64,000 bases of DNA from Hydrangea macrophylla. Taxonomy: Eukaryota; Streptophyta; Magnoliopsida; Cornales; Hydrangeaceae. Positions within the stretch are counted from its first letter, which is position 1. Each line of letters begins with the position of its first letter. The stretch is taken from the NCBI GenBank assembly GCA_033977485.1, contig CM066984.1, forward strand, positions 28,253,501-28,317,500, written 5' to 3'. Shown one piece after another: positions 33,146 to 44,094 of the stretch. The translations under genes were made by a program, and so were the position numbers. Under the pieces are notes generated by a model. It searched no databases and was not told the origin of the DNA. It saw only the letters and a program-made list of their open reading frames with translations.

Positions 33146-33822
33146 TGTTGGAAGAGAGGATAAGGCCATTTATACTATTAGAGGATAAATTAGTCATTTA
33201 GTACATAAGGGCTTAGGTCATGAGTGATGTCATCCCTAGTGGATATTTTGGTATTTTCCTTTTCATTTAATTGCCTATATATTGGCCCCTTATGTAACCC
33301 TTTCATCATTCTAATTCTATCAATACAATATTCTCTCTATTTTGTTTCTCAACTTGGTATCAGAGTAGAAGGTCCTTGCCTCTACTAGCTCTGCCGGCGG
33401 ATGGCCACCGGCTGCCCGCTGGACATTTATTTTTCCTCCATTGTTATCCTGGACACTTTTTCCCTCTCTGTCCTCCCAAAACAGCCCAACCACTTTCTGC
33501 CATTTTTGGAGTCTTTTTTGCTTCAATCTGCTATATTATGTTTCGCCTAATCCATATAAAGTATTCCATGATCAGTTTTTGCAGATTTAAATCGATTTGT
33601 GGCATTCTTTTTTTTTTCGGTTCAAAACCCTAAATCTGCTACGGCCAGACCTCCTTGTTGGGCTTGTCTTGGTTGTGTTTGTTTTTGGAAGAGCCCTAGT
33701 CCTCTCAGCCGCATATCCACTGCACTGCAGATGTATTAGGACTATATATAGACCCCTTATGTAACCCTTTCATCATTCGAATTCTATCAATACAATATTC
33801 TCTCTATTTTGTTTCTCAACTT
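33146..33822 (+). mobile_element. Small non-coding LTR element with truncated 3' LTR
   Basis: LTR at 33146 to about 33351 (TGTTGGAAGAG..TTTCTCA) is followed by TGGTATCAGAG (33355). A 380-base interior has no gene. The last ~85 bases of the LTR (CCCCTTATGTAACCC..TTTCTCAACTT) recur at about 33735-33822. It could be a TRIM-like element or a copia deleted between leader and 3' LTR. Confidence 0.7.
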
Positions 33823-33988
33823 ATACAAGGTATGCACTAGCAACAATCAGAAGTGATACCATAATTTTTAGATAAAAATTAACGCGAGATTATGCAAACC
33901 CTCTACCCTCAATAGGTTCTTATAATGAAGTACTTAACACTCTAAGCTTACTAATGAATATAACTCGCATGCATCTATTTATGGGAAA

Positions 33989-35630
33989 TGTTGACCACAT
34001 TAATTAGTTTTTATTCTCTTTAATTCTATTTATTTCTCTTTTCTTTTCTTACATTCCTAGCTTGTATATATAGGGATACATTTTAGATAAATAGATTCTC
34101 TCTTTCTCATAATTCTTTTTGGTATTAGAGCCACCACAGCCCACCACCACATCCACCATCCGCAGCCACCACCCACTGCTGCTGCCCCTCACCTCGCCCA
34201 GCCCCTGTGCCACCAAGCCAAGCCGCCGCAACCCACATTTTCCCCAGCCCTAGGCTCATCCCCAGCCCCTGCGCCACCCTCGGCGCAACCCAAGGCCTCC
34301 TCCGCAACCTGTCCGGCTGTCCGTCTGCCCCCGTGGGCCCTTCCCTGATGTCTTAGGAGCCTTCCATGCTCTCCTGTTGTCTTGTCGGGTAACCAAACGT
34401 CTGATTACCCCCGTCTAAGTCTGTCGCTGTCCACCGGCTGTTCACTCCTCTCTTCCGACAGCCATGGATGATCTTACAAAGTCTGTCTCTACCCCTATAT
34501 CTACTCCTGCCCGTCTGGATCTCTCTCATCCAACCCCTGCTCAACGAGTCACTAGTGTTGTCTTGAATGGGAAGAATATTCATGCTTGGTCCAATTTCCT
34601 TCGTCTTTACCTTGGCGGCAAACGGAAGATTGGTTGGTTACTCGGTAAGGCACTTCAACCTGCGAAGACTGATGCTAAGTATGAAGAATGGTTTTTTGAT
34701 AACTGTATTATTTTGGGGTGGATGTTCAATTCGATGGAGGAGCCGATATATCACATGTTTACGTATCACACCATTGTTCATGGGCTTTGGACTGCTTTGA
34801 AGATGTATACCATGCCCACTCTGATTCACGTGTCTTTGAGCTTTACCAGCATATCTCTCATGCCTCTCAGGCTGCTTTGGGTCATTCTATCTCCGAATAT
34901 TTTAGCTATTTGCAGACCAAGTGGAAGGAATTAGCCCAATATGAGCCTATCAGTGACTTTCCTAATGATGGAGATGTTGAAGTCAAACGCCTTGATCGTT
35001 GGCATACCTACTAGTTTTTGATGGGCCTAAACCCGAGTTCGAGGCCTGCATACCCAGATTCTAAATATTGTACCCATACCCTCTTTATTTGAGGCTTTTG
35101 CTATCGTTGAGGGTGGCGGGCATCGCCGTTGTATTCTAGCACCACCGACTATGCCTGCCCCTCCAGTCTCTGATCAGATGGCTTCTGCTGCTCACTCGGG
35201 CCCACGCCCTCCTTTTGGTACTTCAGGTCCTCATCCTACTATTGGTGCTCCCTCAGGTCCTCGTCCTCCAATTGGTGCTCCCTCAGGTCCTCGTCCTACT
35301 AGTAACCATCCATATTGTCAGCTCTGTCATGTGCCCGGTCACACTTTTGATCGTTGTTTTGATCTTCATCCTGAGTTAAAACAGCAATATAATAAGGCTC
35401 GGGCTATTGGTCATGGGAGGGGAGCTCCTCGTATTGGTGCCATTGTTGAAATGGTTCCACCTTCACCATATTACACTGAGCTTCAATTCCAAATTGCCCA
35501 GCAGTAGTCACATTTGGGCCTTAGCACTTCCTCCTCCTCCGCCTTCAGATCTACAGCTACTATTGCCACAAGTACTCTTAGTGCTCTTTATGGTAAGTCT
35601 ACCCATCCTACTTGGATTCTGGTATCAGAG
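33989..35630 (+). mobile_element. Copia element C7, 5' part
   Basis: An LTR end (about 33989-34109, TGTTGACCACATTAATTAG onwards) is followed by primer site TGGTATTAGAGCC (34120), a CCACC-rich leader and gag. The element stops in the first residues of protease at 35630, where another element's primer site begins. A related LTR lies at 46670-46835. Confidence 0.8.
34464..35630 (+). pseudogene. Copia C7 gag and start of protease
   Basis: Starts MDDLTKSVSTPISTPARLDL and contains VVLNGKNIHAWSNFLRLYL, a frameshift near 34800, RVFELYQHISHASQAALGHS and, after stops near 35012, three GAPSGPRP-like repeats and a zinc knuckle CQLCHVPGHTFDRCFDLHPE. It ends at HPTWIL, the lead-in to the protease active site. 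Confidence 0.85.
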
Positions 35631-36117
35631 CCACCTAAATCCACCACCATTGGCAGCCGGCAACCCTAACCTCCACCACACCCTGCGTCGGACAACCTAC
35701 ACCACCACCCACCAGGGCCGCAACCCTCTACACCACACCACCACTTGCACTGACTTCTACCCAAACCCCACAGCACCTTGCAACCTCAACCCAGCCCACT
35801 ACCACCTCGCCGAACCACCCACACCTTCCCCAGCCCTCGCCGCAACCACCCACATCATCCCCAGTCCTCGCCGACACCACATCCACCCATACTAATCCAA
35901 CCGAGCGTCGGATACCCTTACCCTATCATATCTGAACCCTATATACTATGTTTCAGCCACCCAATTGCTCTATGTTTGCCTAGATCTACTACACCACCTC
36001 TATCTATTCCTAATTTTCTCCAGTCTTCTTCATTCACACTCACATCATTACACGGCCTTTGTTTTGATTGACATTTAAATTCAATTTATTTTTTGGGTCC
36101 CTTCATGGAACCCCAAA

Positions 36118-37030
36118 TCAGTCTCGTGCTAATCAGATGAGCCAGTTAGTTGCTCCACAGGATAACCCAACTCTTAAAATCACGACCTCTCTGTTCAATG
36201 GCCAAAATTATGTTCCTTGGTCACAGTCTCTTCTTTATTTGGAAGGGAAAGCGAAGGAGGAATATATTGATGGGACTGTCCAAGCACCGAGTGTTGCTGA
36301 TTCTAGTTATGCTAAGTGGAAGGTTGAGAATGCTCTTGTTAGGGCATGACTAGTTCACTCTATGATAACTGAGATTGATGAAGGTTTTCTGGGCATGATC
36401 ACAGCCCGTGATATTTGGGATACTGTTGATCATACCTACTCTCGTAAGGGAAATTATGCTCAGGAGTTTGAGTCGTCTCGAGTGATTGATAGCTCGGAGC
36501 AGGGAACTATTACGGTTATTCAGTACTACACTTTTCTCACTACCCAGTAGAAACATGTTGATCATCTTCAGGACTATCATCCGGCTTGTCCTCAAGATGT
36601 CATTGGCTATCAGAAACTTCTAGAGAAGCAACGGGTATTCAAGTTCCTTCGGGGGCTTAATTCTGAGTATGATTCTGATCGTAGTAGGGTGCTTGGGATG
36701 GATACTCTTCCCACGCTTAGGGAAGCATTTGCTTTTGTTTAGAACGAAGAGAGTCGGCGTTTTACACCGAACGATCTACACTTGTTTCAGCTCCCTCTCC
36801 TCCAGAGTCGGCGTTCTACACCGAACGATCTACACTTGTTTCAGCTCCCTCTCCTCCAGAGGGACCTCCGCAGCCTCGTGGTACATCTTCTTTGAGTAGG
36901 TTTGATTCTGTCGAGAAGTCGCAGAAATGGTGTGATTATTGCAATCGTCGTGGACATGTTAGGGCTACTTGTTGGGGTCTTCATGGTCGTCCATCTGGGA
37001 CCCGTGGCGGTCACTCTGGTGGTCATGGAT
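36118..37030 (+). pseudogene. Copia C8 gag
   Basis: Begins near MSQLVAPQDNPTLKITTSLF, with NYVPWSQSLLYLEGKAKEEY. After stops near 36348 and 36550 it continues with DTVDHTYSRKGNYAQEFESS. An intact zinc knuckle WCDYCNRRGHVRATCWGLHG follows. A 54-bp in-frame duplication lies at 36751-36858. Confidence 0.83.
36751..36858 (+). repeat. 54-bp tandem duplication in C8 gag
   Basis: Two copies (36751-36804, 36805-36858) of GAGTCGGCGTT through CCTCTCCTCCA differ at about one base. The length is a multiple of three. Confidence 0.92.
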
Positions 37031-37161
37031 GACGTGGTGGTCGTGGGGGGCAATCTCGTGCTCACCATACTGATGTCATTGATGTTACAGACTCTAGGTC
37101 CACAGCTCAGGCTAGGATATCTCAATCAGTCCCTTTATCTACCACGGAGAATGAGGATGCT

Positions 37162-38311
37162 TTGCGGGGTTTAGATGCTCTTCGTAGCCTGATGACTCGC
37201 CGCTCTCCGTCTACTCCCACAGGTGCTTCCACTTCAATTGCCCAGATAGGTAACTTGGTACACTCTGCCACAGCATGTTTGTCTCACTCATCACCCCCTT
37301 GGATTATTGATTTTGGTGCTTCAGACCACTTGTCTAGTTCATCCGATTTGTTTTCTATGTATACTCCTTCTTCAGGTCAAGAGAAAATTCGTACTGCAGA
37401 TGGCATTTTTTCTTCTATTTCAGGAAAGGGTGTCATTCATGCCCCTCCATCTCTACCTCTGTCTTCTGTTTTACATGTTCCGAGTTTCACTTTTAACCTT
37501 TTATCTATTAGCCGCATCACTCGTGATCTTAATTGTAGTATAACCTTTTTTCCTTCTTATTGTGCTTTTCAGGACCTTATCGCTCGGAGGACGATTGGCA
37601 GTGGTAGAGAGGAGCATGGTCTTTACCTGTTGGATGTAGGAACCAAAGGAGCACATCACACTATAGTTTCCGAAAATAAGTCTACAGGTATTTGGCTTCA
37701 GCATAAGAGATTAGGCCACCCCTCCTTTATTTACTTAAACATTTATTTCCGTCTTTTCTTGTAAATAAAGATGTTTTTGAATATTTGTGTGAGTCATATG
37801 AACTGGGGAAACATCACCGGGCATCTTTTGCACCGAGTATTAATAAAAGTTTAGCTCCTTTTACTTTAGTTCATTCTGATGTATGGGGTCCATCTCGTCT
37901 TTTGTCTTTAAAAGGTTATCGTTGGTTTGTTAGCTTTGTTGATGATTATTCACGCACCACAAGGATTTACCTGATGAAAATCAAAAATGAAGTTTTCTCC
38001 ATTTTCCAAAACTTCTTTCAAATGGTGTTGACACAATTTGGAAAGGGGATTCAGATACTTCGTTCTGATCAAGGGGGAGAATACATAGATTCGGGTCTAG
38101 GAAAAAAAAATTCTTCCAAAGGGATCATTCATCAGACGTCTTGCACTGACACCCCACAACAAATTGGGGTAGCAGAACGCAAGAATCGTCATTTACTTAA
38201 TGTTGCTCGTTCTATGCTTTTCACGGCTAATGCCCCCAAATCGCATTGGGGTGATGCAGTCCTTACGGCTGCGTACCTCATTAATAGATTACCCACTCAG
38301 TTTCTCCAAAA
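37162..38311 (+). pseudogene. Copia C8 protease, preintegrase and integrase
   Basis: Protease WIIDFGASDHLSSSSDLF has Ser changed to Phe in DSGA. Preintegrase: FNLLSISRITRDLNCSITFF and LQHKRLGHPS. Integrase: HSDVWGPSRLLSLKGYRWF, RSDQGGEYID and GVAERKNRHLL keep all three acidic residues; HWGDAVLTAAYLINRLP follows. Frames shift near 37765. The rest of pol is missing. Confidence 0.88.
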
Positions 38312-39405
38312 TCTTGGACGACCCGAGCACCTACAGTACTCAGAGACATTAACTCCACTTAGGTCCAGACCGACGATAGAGGTGACTAAAATCTCTTAGG
38401 TTGGCCGACGATAGAGAAGTAAAAGGACCCTAAAGCAACGTGATTTAGGTCGGCTCCACCAACATGGTCAAGCTCTTCTCCCAACAGTCTTGACGAAGGC
38501 TGGCCGGGCAGAAGACAACCATCCTGGGGAGTTAACATAAAAAAAGGACCCTAGAGCAATACGCTTTAGGTCGGCTTGTCCAACATGGTAAAATCCTTCT
38601 ACCCACAGCCTTGACGAAGGTTTACGGGCAGAAGATAACCATCCTGGGAGCTAATTCAAGAAAAAAAGACTCCGAAGTAGGCCGAGTCTCAACTCTCGGT
38701 CACTTCCCGAGCATTCAAAGACTCCGAATTAGGCCGGGTCTCAACTCCCGGTCAGTTCCCGAGCACCTAAAAGTCCCGAGCTAGGCAGGGTCTCAACTCT
38801 TAGCCAGTTCCCGCGGGCTCACCAGGCTCAGAAGCCCCGAGGCAGCTTCCTCAAGCACTCAGACAGTGGCAAGTGGCATCAACTAATTTCCAACCTTGCC
38901 CCGATATAGCATCTGGCCAATCTTGGAAATGGATGGGCAGTTTCCTACTCAAGCTAGAAGACTAATGGAAAGTGCATCTATTTCCTAATCCAATTGGAAA
39001 ACCCCCACAATTAATGTCAATCAATCCTAATACGATTAGGAAACTTACTTGATTGGTGTCAATCACACCCCAATAGGATTATATTTCCTTATCCATGTAT
39101 GAGTAGGTCTCTTACATCTATAAAAGAGACCTCTCACCCCCCATTGAGGGGGCGACCAACTTCTCTAGTCTACACAACACCTCTATAATTCACCATTGTA
39201 CGCATACACCCGGCCGGTATTACTGGTAGTGCCGCCCCTCTTTGTTGGCTCACCAGGCCCGCCGGTGATCTGCTAGTGAACGTGCTCAGACACACCCGTG
39301 GACGTAGGTACCTTCATTAACAGGGCCGAACCACATACAAAAAATAGTATCTCACTCTCTCTCTCCTTAAACTGCTTTACTTTACTCTTACCAATTTTTG
39401 GCATC
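38312..39405 (+). mobile_element. Gypsy-like LTR with internal repeats
   Basis: Not coding. Two ~115-bp units (from about 38422 and 38540) share GGACCCTAxAGCAA and TTGACGAAGG and ATAACCATCCTGGG. Three ~52-bp units (about 38665, 38715, 38768) share AGACTCCGAATTAGGCCGGG and TTCCCGAGCA. A TATA box (TCTATAAAAGAGACC, 39117) and a U5-type GTGGACGTAGG..GCCGAACCACA follow. The exact left end, element type and primer site are uncertain. Confidence 0.65.
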
Positions 39406-39857
39406 ATCAGTAACCCTTATGTGCAAAGAAGAGGTGTTCTTCTTTGGGAGAGATTGGAGGCTCTTGTAACGGTTTGGTCTACACCCGTAAAGTAGATCGG
39501 AGTAAAGGAATACTCAAGAGGTGTTCTTGAGGGTTGGACGTAGGCCGCGGTGTGCGGATTGCCGAACCACTTGAAAACTCTGTTTGCAAGTGTCTCTTCC
39601 CTTCTCTCTTTACATTATTGTATGTGATTGTATTTAATTTGCTATAAAGTTTTAAAAAGGTTTATTTTCCGGTAAAAGCTTATTCAACCCCCCCCCCCCC
39701 CCACCCACCCTTCCCTCTCAGGTTTCCATATTTGGGCCAACAATTGGTATCAGAGCTTCAGCTGTTCTATTTTCAAAAGTTTTTGAAAGTTTTTTAGTTA
39801 AGATCCATGGAAACTACATTTTTTTAAAACGGATATTGTATTAGCACTCCTCTATCG

Positions 39858-40983
39858 TTGAGTGATCATAAGTATGATCATTGGAAGAGGAGAATAGAAA
39901 TTTATTTTCTTTCACTTGACTACAATCTTTGGACTATTTTCAAAAATGGTTTTTCTCCTAAACCAAAGATTGAATGGAATGAAAGTGATCAAATTAACTT
40001 TCTATTGAATCTTAGAGTTATGAAAATTCTATATGATGCTTTAGATAATACCACATATGATAGAATTCATTCATGCACTAATGCCAATGAAATTTGGTTA
40101 TCTCTTGAAACTATGCAAAATGGTACTAACCAAATTTTTGAAGAAAACAATGCTAATGAAGTTGTAGAAGAAATTGAAGGTCAAGATCATCAACAAGAGA
40201 GAAAGAGTCAGTGAGTCACAAGTGAGAGAAATTCGAGAAGATAATCTTTGTCTCTAAGAAAGCTTTGTGTGCCTTTTTGCAAATGAAGATGATGAGAATG
40301 AGAAAATGGCCAAAGAGGCCACTTGGGATGATGATGACTCATCCGATGATGACTCATGTGACCAAGAAGGTGCACAAAAAAATTTGGTAAACTCTAACCC
40401 TATATCTATTGTTGAATGTCCCAACTATATAGGAGCTTCAATGAGCATTTGAGGAGTTACATGAGGAGTTGGAGAATATGGGAATCAAATACATTACTCT
40501 TAAAAAGAAATTTTCCAAAGTTTCAAAAGAGTTAAATGATTTAAAATCCCAAAATGAATCTTTGAAGTTAGAAAATGAAAAACTTGTTTCTAGAATACAA
40601 TCTTCAATTGTTTTTGAAAAAGAAAATTTGGAGTTGAAAAAGCAATTAGATGATTTAAAATCTCAAAATGAAATTTGAGAAAAGAAAAGCTTGTTTCAAC
40701 CAATCAACCTTCAAATGAATTTATTGAAAAAGAAAAGGTTGAATTGAGAAAGGAAGTGGATGATTTGACAAAAACTTTAGCCAAGTTTACCCAAGGTGAA
40801 CAAAATTTAAATGTGCTATTGGGAAAACAAAAAAGTGTTTTTGATAAGGCCGGTTTGGGATTTAATCCCACATACAAGGAAAAGAAGTACAAAAACTTCT
40901 TTGTAAATTCCACACCCTCTATTTCAAACTCTCAAAATTCTCAAAAAAATTTCTTTGTTAAAGCATCAATCTCCCCCATGTAA
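39858..40983 (+). pseudogene. C9 gag with coiled-coil C-terminus
   Basis: N-terminal part: YDHWKRRIEIYFLSLDYNLW, DALDNTTYDRIHSCTNANEI. The centre is deleted, then an acidic DDDDSSDDDSCDQE stretch, a Lys/Glu coiled coil (NLELKKQLDDLKSQNE, repeated twice) and VFDKAGLGFNPTYKEK, the typical end of this gag type. Stops at 40212, 40450 and 40676. A zinc knuckle was not found. Confidence 0.8.
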
Positions 40984-41676
40984 CTTAATTATTGCATGAA
41001 AAAGGGGGCATGTTAATAATAAATTTTCATTTCGAAAGAACATTAACATGGTTTGGGTTGTGAAGGGATCTTCTCCTACCTCCTCGGCATATGTTGCATC
41101 CAATAGGTGCTTGTAAAATGGTTAAATCTCTACCCTCAAGCCTAGTAGGAGTAGTATAGATTAATTTGTTTTAATATTCCTCTGGATTTTGATAGCATGC
41201 TAATCATATTTGGTTTATCATATAAATTTATTCTGATTATGAAATCAATGCTTGCATTTCGAATGTCATATTATTTTGGTTTCAAATATCCCATCCTCCC
41301 AAGGAGATTATGCATAATTTGATCATATAATTGGTTTTTATTCATATATATGCATATGTTGAGGGGGAACATATCATTATGTTTACTTTGGTATTATATT
41401 TGGTATTTGATAATTTGATATAATTATGTTGCTTCCATGACATGTTTGCTTATCTTGAAGGGGAACTCTTAGTTCAATACCCCATTCTTTTTGTTGTCAA
41501 AAAGGGAGACAACAATAGAGAGATAATAGAGATTGTTAGAATTTATCATTCTTGGATTCATACTTTGATACTTTGTATATCTTGCTACTTTTAATGATAA
41601 CATGAAAATGACACTTATATGATTTTAATTGCTATATCTCTATTGCATGTTTTGACATCATCAAAAAGGGGGAAAT

Positions 41677-42864
41677 TGTTAGCCTTGAATTTATTTAAGG
41701 CATTATTTTTGTTTTGTTTTGATGATAACAAATCTAGTGATAATTGCATACTTTTATTTGTTCTATTTCAATCAATTATTATGTCATTTTCGTCATGCTA
41801 ATCTCTTGATTCATGTACTTAAATGTTCTAACTTTGTTTGATTAATTGAGATAGCATATGGTGAAGCCTAAGAGTGATGGAGCTCAACAAGGATCAAGCT
41901 TTAAGATTTGAAGATCTTTCATCCTTAGTTGAAGACTAGGTTCTCTTTGTAAAGATTTTTGGTTATCACTCATAAAGGGCTTAAAGGCTTAAAACTTGGC
42001 TAAACCTTTCAAAACAAGAAAACTGTTTTCTGATGAAAAACAGTCGACTGGACCTTTTCTCAGTCGACTGGACGCTTCATTTTTCAGTCGACCGGACCAC
42101 TTTTTAGTCGACTAGTTTCTGTTCTGAAAATATACATTCTGCTTCTCTAGTTTCAGTCGACCGAGCTACTTTTCAGTCGACTGAAAGAGGCATCAGTCGA
42201 CTGGGTCGCGGCATCAGTCGACTGGATTGTGCAGTTTCTGCATAACGGCTAGTTTTCTTTAAAGGCCAAATATTTACCATTTTGCCACTAACGGCTATAA
42301 TCTTTCTTGGCCTATAAATACATATTTTTCCAAACATTTTAATGTTGATCAATCCATTGGAAAACATCTATTTAAATCACACAACTTGTTGATTTTTAAT
42401 CATTCACATTTGAGCCCTAGTTGTGTGAGTTTATCAATTTGCTCTAGTTCTTGATCTGTATTTCTTTAAGAGTAAATTGTAGTGAGCTTTAATTGTAGTA
42501 TCCACTCTAAAGAGAGAGAGTTATCATTTGTACCCAAATCATTTGTAAAGAGTGAGGGTTAGTAACCCATGTGTGCAAAGAAAAGGTATTCTTCTTTGGG
42601 AGAGATTGGGGGCTCTTGTAACGGTTTGGTCTACACCCGTAAAGTAGATCGGAGTAAAGGAATCCTCAAGAGGTGCTCTTGAGGGGTGGACGTAGGCCGC
42701 GGTGTGTAGATTGCCGAACCACTTGAAAACTCGATCTGCAAGTGTCTCTTCCCTTCTCTCTTTACTTTATTGTTTGTGATTGTATTTAATTTGCTATTAA
42801 GTTTTAAAACAGGTTTATTTTCCGCTAAACCTTATTCACTCCCCCTTCCATATTTGGGCCAACA
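41677..42864 (+). repeat. 3' LTR of C9
   Basis: TGTTAGCCTTGAATTT to TTTGGGCCAACA, 1188 bp. It includes a cluster of eight CAGTCGACTG-type palindromes at 42041-42224. Its U5 has GGACGTAGGCCGCGG and TTGCCGAACCAC. C10 begins right after it with CTATT. Confidence 0.88.
42041..42224 (+). repeat. Palindromic CAGTCGACTG repeats in the C9 LTR
   Basis: Eight copies at 42041, 42061, 42085, 42105, 42154, 42174, 42194 and 42215; several neighbours are about 20 bp apart. Four or five are exact CAGTCGACTG, the others have one or two changes. Confidence 0.93.
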
Positions 42865-43778
42865 CTATTGTTAACAGTTAGGAACACTGACAGAGGAAAT
42901 TTTTGAAATAAATGATTTATAAGAGGCAGACAAATGAGAATAAGACACAAAATTAGAGATAGGGTGTTGAGTACAAGATCTAACACCCTTACGGACAGCA
43001 ATGGGAACATCTAAATCATTTTATTCTGGAGAGGGTGTACCAAAAGAATGACCTAAATCATCATGACTCAGAGAGAATGGCAGTGGAGGAGAAAAAGCAA
43101 CAGTATCTGAACTATGAAGCCTCTCTAGTCTTCCTTTACTTCATGTCTCCCTCGAATAGACTCTTAACTCTCTCTCCCTCTCAACTCCCTCTCCTTCAAG
43201 CTCCCTCTCATTTCTCTCTATCCCAACTTCCTCACTCTCTCTTTCAAACCTTTCCTGCTCCACCTCAATCATCACAGGTAACACAGAAGCAGCAGGCACG
43301 TCTTCACACCGTGTCTCCCCCTGAAGAGATGTCTGAGGGTCAACAAAGTAGGACTGAGACTCGTGAAAAGTGACATCCATCGACACAAACCATTTTCGAG
43401 AAGGTGAATGGTAACACTTATAACCCTTCTGTGTAGGAGAATATCCGACAAACACACACTTAATACACCGATGATCTAACTTCCCATGGTTAGGTGAATG
43501 GTTATGAAAAAAACAAACACAACCAAAGACACGAGGCCAAATGGATGCTGAGAGGGAAGGATGAGAAAGAACCTGAAGTGGTGTTTGTTCATTTAGGACA
43601 CAAGTGGGGAGCCTATTAATAAGATAAGTAGCTGTAAGGAAACTTCACCCTAGTAAGTACGAGGAGTATTAACTTGGAAGAGTAAGTAGCGAGCAACATC
43701 TAGAATGAGACGATTCTTACGTTCTGCCACACCGTTTTGTTGTGGAGTGGCAGTGCAAGAAATTTGGTGAACAATACG
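42865..43778 (-). mobile_element. Copia fragment C10 (integrase and linker)
   Basis: Minus-strand integrase: IVHQISCTATPQQNGVAERK and NRLILDVARYLLFQVNTPR, then KCVFVGYSPTQKGYKCYH-like residues (about 43455), a Glu/Arg-rich linker with RERELRVYSRET (43141-43260) and a VRSCTQHPISNF-like segment near 42970. Cut on the left by C9 and on the right by gypsy G1. Confidence 0.82.
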
Positions 43779-43918
43779 TGTCACAGCCCGGTCCCACAAT
43801 AGCGGAACCGGAGCCCATGGCACGCCACCGAGGCTAAACCAATTCATTAACGTTCCCAAAATTAGGTTTTGAAGAACTCACGCAGCGGAAAACAAAACAC
43901 ATTTTCAAACCAGAAGTT

Positions 43919-44094
43919 CAGTCGACTGCTCAGTCGACGGAGGAAGGCAGGGAATTTAATAGCAATTCCAGTCGACTGAGGCTAGGGGGTCTAGTCGACT
44001 GAGGCGGGGTCCAGTCGACTGCTTTTTCTATAACAGGAAGCAGTAGCTAACAGATACAAGGATCCAGTCGACTGAATCAGGGATCAGTCGACTG
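43919..44094 (+). repeat. Palindromic CAGTCGACTG repeats in the G1 LTR
   Basis: Seven copies at 43919, 43931, 43969, 43992, 44012, 44065 and 44085. Most are exact or one base off. The spacing of neighbours at 43992/44012 and 44065/44085 is 20 bp, as in C9. Confidence 0.93.

Larger units (their letters stand above)
35631..38311 (+). mobile_element. Copia element C8, joined to C7 at its primer site
   Basis: TGGTATCAGAGCC directly follows the C7 protease start, so the 5' LTR is absent. A 480-base leader, gag, zinc knuckle, protease, preintegrase and integrase follow. It is cut at about 38311 by a gypsy LTR. Same family as C1, C5 and C6 but in the opposite orientation. Confidence 0.85.
39409..42864 (+). 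mobile_element. Gag-only LTR element C9
   Basis: A full 3' LTR (41677-42864, 1188 bp) matches a truncated 5' LTR (39409-39742) over its last third. TGGTATCAGAGC primer site at 39745, polypurine AAAAAGGGGGAAA at about 41664. Between them only gag-type sequence is found (39858-40983) plus about 690 non-coding bases. Pol is entirely absent. This matches what has been called TR-GAG elements. Confidence 0.85.

Noticed and set aside
42041..44094. CRISPR-like array of CAGTCGACTG repeats
   Set aside because: Repeat units are only 10 bp, irregularly spaced, split between two LTRs, and this is plant nuclear DNA without cas genes.
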